DNA of 14,041 bases from Irineochytrium annulatum (lineage: Eukaryota > Chytridiomycota > Chytridiomycetes > Chytridiales > Chytridiaceae), in assembly GCA_027600665.1 (NCBI GenBank), contig JADGJL010000775.1:1-14041 (forward strand). The letters run 5' to 3'. Numbering within the stretch: position 1 is the stretch's first letter; every line of letters begins with the position of its first letter. Shown here piece after piece: positions 7,809 through 14,041 of the stretch. The notes under the pieces were generated by a model. It worked only from the letters and a program-made list of their open reading frames with translations. It did not search any database and was not told the DNA's origin. Both the position numbers and the translations under genes were made by a program.

Positions 7809-8914
7809 ATGCCTGCAACGCTCCTTGCTCTACCGGTCGAGGTCCGACTCAACGTCGTTGCGTGGTTGGTTCTCAAGGACCTGCGCAACTATTTCCAGAC
7901 ATGCCGCGCCTGTCGAGCTACATCCGAAGACCCGCACCTGTGGCTGACAATGGCCGAACGCCGATTCGGGAGGGTAAGCATTAACCCCTTTCCTTGATCA
8001 AAGTGTTAAAGCTCTAACGCGATGGCTTTCTAATGCAGTTGGCGACAAGGAAACGGGTGGATGCGCTCGAGCCGGCCGACGGGCCGGATTACAGATCTCT
8101 GTACCTTGATATGCTGCGCCGTTCGCAATGCACCTACGCGCCGGAGATGGGCATCATTTGGCTTAACGGGTACTACTGGGAGATGGTGGACGACATCCCG
8201 AACAGGTCAGCGGGTTCGTTTTGGGTGTCAATGGAGGACGTTGTTTACTAACACTCCCCATTTGGCAGCATAAGTCCACAGGTCGCGAGACTAAATTCCG
8301 TCCACTGGTTTGATGTGCAGACGACGCTTCACAACGTTGTCCCCGGAACCTATGTGCCGTACTTCCGCGTTTACATCGGGGCGACCGCTTCCGGGTTGGA
8401 CGTTGTTGACCTTAGCTGTGGCGTGGTATGCGATACGGTGGTAAGGCTCGTTTATGTTTGCAGGCATTTTGAGTGACGGGGTTATTAATTGCTTCACTTT
8501 CTCGCACAGGTGTCACACTCTGTTGCCTGTAAATTATCAAATTATCTTGCAAGCGCGGCGAGAGAGCAATGGATCACGCTTGAGTTGGACCTATTCACTA
8601 TATCTGAGGACGATGGGATATCCTCCGTGCGCCTTTCAATGATAGACCATTCAAACTCGTATAAAGGCGGACATTTCGCGGTCGACACTATTGGTTTGAT
8701 GGACGCATCGGTGCCGCCGGAGAAGAGGGCGATTTATGGTCTTGAAAGGGCAAGCGTGAGGGCAGCTGAGACCGCCGTGGAGTCCGCCGGACCGACCTTG
8801 CAAACTATGCCTGAGCAAGCGCTTGGCAGCTCTTCTATAGCTGCGGGTTCCCGACGGACATTGCCGATAATTAGAGGGGCGGGGCGCCATCCTGGGTTCG
8901 TTCGGCACAGCTGA
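7809..8914 (+). CDS. F-box protein with C-terminal PP2/Nictaba-like domain, paralog 2
   Basis: Four exons (7809-7973, 8039-8205, 8269-8440, 8510-8914) give 302 residues. Intron phases (0, 2, 0) and the 172-nt third exon are the same as in the upstream paralog, so this is a tandem duplicate. The F-box covers about residues 6-50 (LPVEVRLNVVAWLVLKDLRNYF, then TCRACRATSEDPHLW). The middle has DYRSLYLDMLRRSQ. The C-terminal domain reads VHWFDV...VPGTYVPYFRV, then REQWITLELDLF and DTIGLMDASVPPEKRAI, and is closely alike in both copies. The tail after about residue 250 is Ala/Ser/Arg-rich and unlike that of paralog 1, so the copies have diverged at the end. The start is the first ATG in this frame; the codon at 7800 is TTG. 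Function as an SCF substrate adaptor is inferred from the F-box; the ligand is unknown. Confidence 0.7.
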
Positions 8915-9250
8915 GAAGCAACGACGAGTTGCGCCAAGAGGTCGTTAGGTCGGCTAGGCGGATATTTGTCTTTTCAGGAGTTGCCTTGCATCTTCCTTCT
9001 TTCTCTCCCCTTCTCATACGTTTGGGATTACACTCGTCATTTCTTTGTTTACTCCAATCCTTTGTAAAGTGATTATGCAAAAAAAGGTAAAGAAAGGCTT
9101 CGTGTTTTCGGCCATCTCGCTCCCGTTGTTTTATGAATATTTGGTTTGATAAGCTCAATTATATCTTGTCAATTAGTAAAACAATTTGGATTAGACAAAA
9201 CAATCGCCGGGATGCGACTAAGGATCTGACCAGCGGTCCCCCCGATCATA
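8915..9250. other. Intergenic region, no gene seen
   Basis: About 336 bases, pyrimidine-rich near 8990-9060 and A/T-rich near 9120-9210. It should hold the 3' UTR of the second F-box gene and the promoter of the LRR gene. Open frames crossing it (for example from 9133 on the plus strand or 8871-9158 on the minus strand) lack coding-like codon use. No clear TATA box, AATAAA or repeat was seen. Confidence 0.4.
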
Positions 9251-10615
9251 ATGTCGGAGTTGGAATCGTTGTCCTCTTCTTCCATTCATCCATTCATGCA
9301 GTCAACCCTGCCACGCTCGGCGGCGTCGCCTACGGCCACCCTGGGCGCACTGACGGACTGCGATCGCCTGAACGCCCTCTTCCCTCAGGACTACGTCAGG
9401 CTTTGGGGCGCGGCGGCCGTGCAGCCGAACCTCGCATGCTGTGGATGGTTTGGGCCCGGCGACCTGCGATACGTCGCCTGCGACGGCTCCGGGAGCGTGA
9501 TCGCACTGTCTCTCCAGGGGGCTGGCTTGGCGGCGGGTCCCTTGCCGGACGTCTCGGGGCTGGCGGCGTTGCGGTACCTGAACCTCGCTAACAACTCCTT
9601 CACCTCGGTCGCGGACACCTTCTACCCTCTTGCGGGGACGCTCACGGCGTTGATCATCAGTCATAATCAGCAGCTGTTCAGCAACAGCGTCTTCCCTACC
9701 TCCATCTCAAGGTTGACAAAACTGAATATTCTGTAAGAAGAAATACTTAATTAACCTAAAGTTTGCTGATCTTCACGCTTATTTGGTTCCGCAGCTACTT
9801 TGACGATACGGGATACACCGGACCGGCGCCGGATCTGTCCCCGCTGACCGCCCTCACCAACTGCGCCGTCTCCAACTCTTCCTGCATCAGCTATGCGAAC
9901 CGCCAGGACTTTATCACCGCCCAGCCGGCCGCGTGCTCTACACCACCACCCGACGACCTTTACAACTTTGGAAGCCTCCGCCCGAACGCGTCCACCCTAC
10001 CGGCATGCCCAAACGGTTAGTTTCCCCTTTTATATCACTTCATCAGCCAGTCCTGACATAACGACAGCGACGGCGAATTTCGTAGCATCGTCCAGCCCGA
10101 TCGTGCTGCCCGCCGAGAACATCTCAGGCGCCTACGAGGTCCCGACCAGCACCATCGCAGTCGTTTCCGTCGCCGCGACGCTTATAATCATCCTCCTAAC
10201 ATCCGTCCTCGCCCTCCTCCTCCGCCGCCCGCCATCCAAGCCCGCCGTCCACGCCGCCCCCGTAGCGCCAGTCGTCGTCGACCCATCGGACCCGCCCGTC
10301 AAACCGCAGGACGCCGCTGGCACGGGGGCGGCCGTGGGCGGCAACCCCGGGTGGAGGTCGAGGTTCCTGGAGCGCGCGCCGACGCGGTACGAGTCCCGCT
10401 TCGCGAACCCGGCGGACTACATGGGTGCAGGCGGCACGTCCGAGGCCACGCTCGAGGACGCGGAGCACGTGGCGGAGGACGACGATGGGTTGCCGAGGAC
10501 GTGGGCCGGCGCCGATGGGCGGGGCGGTTCGGCCACGGTTCCGTTTTACATGAGGGGCTCGGGTTTGCCGCCGCTGGACAGGACGGGTTCGAGGATGCCT
10601 GGTGGCGCCTTGTGA
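9251..10615 (+). CDS. Leucine-rich-repeat single-pass membrane protein
   Basis: Exons 9251-9732, 9795-10015 and 10068-10615 give 416 residues. The first intron is 62 nt (GTAAGA/GCAG) and the second 52 nt (GTTAGT, CTGAC branch, ACAG). The N-terminal part has a cysteine-rich cap (DCDRLNALFP...LACCGWFGPGD...ACDGSG) followed by a few leucine-rich repeats: VIALSLQGAGLAAGPLPDVS, LAALRYLNLANNSF, LTALIISHNQ and LTKLNIL. A short cysteine-containing C-cap (NCAVSNSSCISY) comes next. After a Ser/Thr-rich stalk, a helix of about 23 hydrophobic residues (about 264-286, AVVSVAATLIIILLTSVLALLL) ends in RR, then a Pro/Ala/Gly-rich tail of about 130 residues. LRR domains bind proteins, and this layout suggests a cell-surface receptor or adhesion-like molecule without a kinase. 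No convincing signal peptide precedes the cap, so the true start or a further 5' exon may be missing. The second acceptor could also be at 10046, but that intron would be only 31 nt. Confidence 0.65.
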
Positions 10616-11371
10616 TTTTGGAGTTGGCGAGAATTCCTTTTTCTGGGGTTTCAAGGTTAAGCGGTTGAGTTAATACCATTGTAAAAACGCGGATCATCAC
10701 ATGAATGTTTGTGGAGAGAGATGCAGTGTTGTTGAAGTGAATGGAATATATCAATTCTATTGCTTAACTCTTTGTGTTGGTCCACCTCTACGTGTACAGC
10801 TACTGATGGAAAGCGCAGCAAAGTCTTCTACAGCGCTACGTGGCCGCTATCGAGTCTGTGGTGGCACGCCTTCGGCCAAGACCATCCTGACGCTCCTGTA
10901 CAAATCACATAGGCATTGTTAGTTGCTTCCTGTGTTGCGGACCGGAAGCATGTACCTATGCGCGAACTGTTGACTTGCGCCCATAAGCATACAATAACGC
11001 TCCAAAACCTTTCGTAGCGTCTCACCGCCTATTTTAATGTAAGAACGAAAAAGAACTACATTGCGCCATTTTGAACACGTTCAACCCACCGAACGCAGAC
11101 TTGCAGTCCTGCAAGCCAAGATCGGGATGTCGCCATATCATCTAGGCAGCGCCGCCAATCGATTAGGTCTTAACTGATGGAATAACTACCACTAACATCC
11201 TGGGATATGTGACAGTCGCCGGTGCTTGGCTCGGTCCTGAGCTCGGGAACGAGGACGCTCTCGGTTTTGAAGAGGTTTACGAGTCTTTTCCGCGTTAGTC
11301 CTTGGCCCATTGACAAGACGGTAAGTCGGGAAATGTCTTTTTGATTCCGGAGTTGCTCCTGTATACAACTC
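10616..11371. other. Convergent intergenic region, no firm gene
   Basis: About 755 bases between the LRR gene and the minus-strand orphan gene. It is A/T-richer than the genes, and no open frame keeps the G/C-ending codons typical of neighbouring exons. Minus-strand frames at 11295-11477 and 11170-11406 could supply a last exon for the orphan gene, but their codon use looks non-coding. No tRNA or 5S rRNA box motifs were found by eye. Confidence 0.4.
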
Positions 11372-12559
11372 TTAGCATATGTGAAAATAATTGTCGGAAC
11401 AAACATGGATCAATGGCATGTGCATTGTCGAGCACATGATGATCGCGAGAGAAATGTTTGATAGAGCCTTCCAACAAAAAAAATGACGTGGTGCGTTAGC
11501 GGTTGCATGCGCGTGCGCAGTGCCGCAAAATAAACCCACATCAGGATCATCCTCCCAATCCGGCTTCACCTTCACCCCTTTACAGCCAGGCGGTAACGAT
11601 CCCGCCAAGTCTATCCTCCTACCCAAAATGGTGACCTGATCCGGCTTCAAGATCGGGTTCCTGTGGCTCGACACCCTCTCCGGGTTGGCTTTGAGCAGCG
11701 CCTTCGCCAGCATCGCGCACAGCCTGTCCCCCGTCTCCGGCAAGATGTCCGATGACACGAGGGCGATCTCAAACCTCGCCGGTGGACCCCGCGGGGGCAC
11801 GAGCGGCAGGTCCTCGAAGAACGGGTCCGCGACCGGCTCCTCCTCCACTGCCGCGCCCGGCAAACCTGGCCCTCGTGCGCGATGCTTTGATGGCGTCCCA
11901 ATCTCAAAGAAGCGCGAGTGGGATGACAGGGGCTCCGCCATCGTCGCCCGGCGGGCCATTGGCGCTCCGTTGGCGCTCCGCTCGAACTGGCTGCTGTTGG
12001 CCCTGCTCCTGCCGGCCCAGGGTTTCCCCGTGATCGAATCCCGTCCACCATCGATGCCGTCTCCATCCTCACGATGCCCGTGCTCCGCGTTGTGATCCGC
12101 GTCCTCGGGCGTCTCGGCATGTGCCTTCCAGTGCAGGAGGCATCGCACATGCAGGTCCTCAAGCTTCGACACGACGAAGCAGGCGTGTCGACAGAGGTTT
12201 TCGAGGCCCTTGTGATGCAGGATGCGGCGATGCGAGAGGTCGTCAAGTGGCGCGGGGAGATGGTAAGGCGTTCGCTTGAGGTCGCTCCACAGTGCCCTGA
12301 CGCGGGGCCTGCTGGGAGGGTGGTCGGCGGTTGTCGGCGCCGTGGTGGTCGATGGTCGGTTCTCGGTCGAGGCGGTGGATGCGCCGGGGTCAGCAGTGTG
12401 GCCTCCGGAGCGCTCCCTCATTTCGGATAGGACGTCGATCGGCCGGGGGTCCGTGGGGATGCCGGACCAGGCCATGTCGGCCATCATCGACTGCGAAAAG
12501 TCGAACGCGAGCGACTCGAAGAGCGACTCCAGCGAAAGGTGGGGTGGATCGGTGGCCAT
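11372..12559 (-). CDS. Uncharacterised, largely disordered protein; 3' end uncertain
   Basis: I do not recognise the family. The ATG at 12559 opens a long frame with strong G/C preference at third positions that stays open to a stop at 11372 (395 residues if unspliced). It starts with MATDPPHLSLESLFESLAF, a short amphipathic acidic stretch. Two regions look structured: about 120-170 (ALWSDLKRTPYHLPAP, then CRHACFVVSKLEDLHVRCLL) and about 265-345 (RFEIALVSSDILPETGDRLC, then KPDQVTILGRRIDLAGSLPP). Between them is a low-complexity linker rich in D, H, G, S and R. The last 50 or so codons lose the codon bias. Near 11530 a GTGGGT is followed by CTAAC, a run of eight T and AAG, which looks like a 72-nt intron ending the coding region differently. 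It is transcribed away from the putative transcription factor gene at 13263. Nuclear location is possible but unsupported. Confidence 0.5.
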   Translation of the reverse strand: MATDPPHLSLESLFESLAFDFSQSMMADMAWSGIPTDPRPIDVLSEMRERSGGHTADPGASTASTENRPSTTTAPTTADHPPSRPRVRALWSDLKRTPYHLPAPLDDLSHRRILHHKGLENLCRHACFVVSKLEDLHVRCLLHWKAHAETPEDADHNAEHGHREDGDGIDGGRDSITGKPWAGRSRANSSQFERSANGAPMARRATMAEPLSSHSRFFEIGTPSKHRARGPGLPGAAVEEEPVADPFFEDLPLVPPRGPPARFEIALVSSDILPETGDRLCAMLAKALLKANPERVSSHRNPILKPDQVTILGRRIDLAGSLPPGCKGVKVKPDWEDDPDVGLFCGTAHAHATANAPRHFFCWKALSNISLAIIMCSTMHMPLIHVCSDNYFHIC

Positions 12560-12734
12560 TGAGTGAAGTATGAATGAGTCGTCAAAAGTTCGACCTCTCA
12601 AGGATATCGGCTGAGAGCCTCGTTTGCGAGATATATCTTTTACGTATATTTTATGTACGTAGGGCAACAAGCTATAGAGGGCCGCAAAGCGATTTTGTAT
12701 CTTCGAGGATACAAGGCAGCACATCTTTATAGTA

Positions 12735-12768
12735 GTAAAATAAGGTCTTATAAATATGTAAAATAAGG
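12735..12768. repeat. Direct repeat GTAAAATAAGG
   Basis: An exact 11-base sequence, GTAAAATAAGG, occurs at 12735-12745 and again at 12758-12768, start to start 23 bases, about two helical turns. It lies in the A/T-rich part of the divergent promoter region, about 180 bases upstream of the minus-strand ATG at 12559. It could be a paired protein-binding site or a chance local duplication. Confidence 0.4.
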
Positions 12769-12942
12769 CTCAATCAGTCTGACCCAACGAGCAGCAATAC
12801 GTACCAGCTCGAGCCGAGGCATTTTGAGGAGCAGTATACAAGTAGTTGGCTGGCAGGCAGGCGAAAGCAGTCCAGTACGAATGGTTGCTCGCCATCACGG
12901 ATGTATATTCTTTATACAATTACAGACACGCGGAAAGGGTCC

Positions 12943-12974
12943 CAGTCTTTTAGACTGCCACGTTTGGAAACGTG
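12943..12974. repeat. Two adjacent perfect stem-loops
   Basis: CAGTCT-TTT-AGACTG (12943-12957) is a 6-bp perfect inverted repeat with a 3-base loop. Only one base later, CACGTTT-GG-AAACGTG (12959-12974) is a 7-bp perfect inverted repeat. Neither is in coding sequence. The second contains CACGT...ACGTG half-sites. They may be paired dyad operator sites or RNA hairpins in a long 5' leader of the gene at 13263. Confidence 0.45.
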
Positions 12975-13178
12975 TATGCAATTGCGGCCGCTCACCGCCT
13001 GCTGTAGCGAAGACGTGCCCGGTAAGGTAGGCAGGCAAGTCTGCAGGCTCAGCCCGCCCATTTTTTGCGTCAAATTTCTCAACGGGCTATGTTCGGGGTT
13101 AAGACCATATACTGCTATGTGGCGGTCGCAGTTGCCACTACGTCGGTCGGTGCTGGCCTCAGTGGCGCTGCAGGGTTG

Positions 13179-13185
13179 TATATAA
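13179..13185 (+). promoter_or_regulatory. TATA box candidate
   Basis: TATATAA on the plus strand, 78 bases before the ATG of the putative transcription factor. It sits inside a small inverted repeat (GTTGT and ACAAC arms, 13175-13189). The position fits a fungal TATA element with a leader of about 45 nt. Function is inferred. Confidence 0.4.
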
Positions 13186-13262
13186 CAACTCGGGCCGACT
13201 GTGTTCTGCTTCATACCGGCATCGGAACCATTAAGCAAGCAGTCTAAAGCCCGCGACGCCCA

Positions 13263-14041
13263 ATGCAGCCTTTCAGCTCGATGTCCACCACGGAGGCCGA
13301 GATCGCAGAGTACGACGCCCTATTGTCGTCGGTGCTCCTGGACCCAGAGCACGCGCTTGTGCAGCCGCCGTTACCTCAGCAACAGCAGCAACTACTGGAA
13401 CTCTTGGGCGCCCCTCCTATCAGCCCTGCCGCGAGTACTCCCGCGACTTCCTTCCCTGAGTCCGCATGGTCTTTCTCGAACGCCTTTGACTTTGGGTTGG
13501 ATCCGGACTTGGCCCATATGGTGCTCGGGTCTCTGGGGCAGCCTCCGAGCCTGCCACTGCACGCCTCGATGCCAATGCCGATGTCGGGGTTCCAGTCCCT
13601 CTCGGAGCCGCTCTTCGATTCCCTCTTCCCGTCAACGGCCTTGGCACCAGCGACATTACCACCATCCCTGCTGAGCTTGGGCACCCTCACGTCGGGCCCT
13701 TTGTCACCCGGGTCGCCACCCACCCAGTTCCCGTCGCCGTCGCAATTCCCGACACCCAATCTCAACTCCGACGACCTGATGGCCTTTTTCCCGATCAAGG
13801 AGGAACCCGTTGACGACGCCAAACCTCCGTTCGAGAACCTACCGCAACTCTTTGCCCTCACCCTGGACTCCGCGTCCCCGACGCCCTTGCTGCCCGTCGG
13901 CAACTGCGGCGATTCCCCGAAGTCCAGATCCGCCAGTCGCGGCCTGTCCCTCACCATCCACCCATCGGAAACATACCCGGTCCCGCCCATCTCCCCAGCG
14001 ACCACCGCCGCCGGCACCTCCCCAGCCCTGTCCCTTTCACC
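13263..14041 (+). CDS. N-terminal part of a probable transcription factor, cut by the window end
   Basis: The ATG at 13263 opens a frame that has no stop to the end of the window (at least 259 codons), with strong G/C-ending codon use. The protein starts MQPFSSMSTTEAEIAEYDAL and has a glutamine run (residues 39-43) followed by LLELLG. It then continues as a Pro/Ser/Leu-rich, mildly acidic sequence with hydrophobic patches (SFSNAFDFGLDPDLAHMVLG, LFDSLFP, DDLMAFFPIKEEPVDD, FENLPQLFALTLD), as in transactivation domains. Residues 178-181 (IKEE) match the sumoylation consensus psi-K-x-E. Several SP/TP sites (LSPGSPP, PSPSQFPTP, ISPATT) suit proline-directed kinases. No DNA-binding domain lies inside the window, so a bZIP or zinc-finger downstream is a guess from this architecture. 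No intron is evident. The long minus-strand open frame opposite (13376-14017) is a mirror of the codon bias. Confidence 0.6.
   Translation, partial: MQPFSSMSTTEAEIAEYDALLSSVLLDPEHALVQPPLPQQQQQLLELLGAPPISPAASTPATSFPESAWSFSNAFDFGLDPDLAHMVLGSLGQPPSLPLHASMPMPMSGFQSLSEPLFDSLFPSTALAPATLPPSLLSLGTLTSGPLSPGSPPTQFPSPSQFPTPNLNSDDLMAFFPIKEEPVDDAKPPFENLPQLFALTLDSASPTPLLPVGNCGDSPKSRSASRGLSLTIHPSETYPVPPISPATTAAGTSPALSLS

Larger units (their letters stand above)
12560..13262. promoter_or_regulatory. Divergent promoter region of the orphan gene and the transcription factor gene
   Basis: About 700 bases with no gene. The left half (12600-12780) is A/T-rich and carries a direct repeat at 12735-12768. The middle carries two adjacent stem-loops at 12943-12974. 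The right part has a TATATAA at 13179-13185, 78 bases before the plus-strand ATG. Open frames at 12824-13030, 12901-13185 and 12912-13238 (minus) lack coding character. The two flanking genes start outward from this block, so shared control is possible but inferred. Confidence 0.45.

Noticed and set aside
9133..9591. Plus-strand frame that includes a hydrophobic stretch (VGIVVLFF), considered as a signal peptide for the LRR gene
   Set aside because: It is in a different frame from the LRR coding sequence, and I found no splice pair joining it to the cap region.
10616..11371. Searched for tRNA, 5S rRNA or transposon remnants
   Set aside because: No A/B box pairs, cloverleaf arms, terminal inverted repeats or transposase/reverse transcriptase motifs were visible by eye.
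11647..12246. Open frames of 199 codons (minus) and 136 codons (plus, 11685-12095) inside the orphan gene
   Set aside because: Arg/Ser-rich translations with no motif, and the overlapping minus frame from 12559 has better codon bias; typical shadows in GC-rich coding DNA.
13376..14017. Long minus-strand open frame opposite the transcription factor gene
   Set aside because: The plus-strand frame from 13263 has the coding-like codon pattern and sensible composition; the antisense frame mirrors its G/C-ending codons.

Overview
This looks like a nuclear segment from a GC-rich fungal genome, probably an early-diverging (chytrid-like) lineage. The basis is dense genes cut by short introns of 52-84 nt with GTRNGT donors, CTAAC/CTGAC-type branch sites and CAG/TAG acceptors; strong G/C preference at third codon positions; a fungal-style F-box family; a SWEET-like membrane protein; and a cysteine-capped LRR membrane protein of a type common in chytrids. 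The lineage is an inference. I see no tRNA, rRNA, transposon, CRISPR array or prokaryotic operon signals.

Layout, left to right. (1) 268-721 (+): small, very hydrophilic orphan protein. (2) 1476-2836 (-): multi-pass membrane protein with two SWEET/MtN3-like triple-helix repeats; its first exon junction is unresolved. (3) 3736-6154 (+): six-exon microbial-type PARG (DUF2263) protein with an altered catalytic signature, a low-complexity insert and a long disordered tail. (4, 5) 6461-7525 and 7809-8914 (+): tandem paralogs pairing an N-terminal F-box with a C-terminal domain that resembles the phloem protein 2/Nictaba lectin fold, with identical intron positions and phases. (6) 9251-10615 (+): LRR ectodomain, one transmembrane helix, disordered tail. 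(7) 11372-12559 (-): orphan, mostly disordered protein with an uncertain 3' end. (8) 13263 to beyond the window end (+): N-terminal part of a probable transcription factor, which shares a divergent promoter region with gene 7.

These are unlinked eukaryotic genes, not an operon. The closest thing to a local system is the F-box/PP2-like pair: two duplicated putative substrate adaptors for SCF ubiquitin ligases that also share a bipartite upstream element (GTGAGT, 11 nt, CTCTCACAAA). Next to them is a putative ADP-ribose hydrolase with a non-canonical active-site loop. Both are worth follow-up. Calls rest on reading motifs and splice signals by eye; no homology search or transcript data were available.
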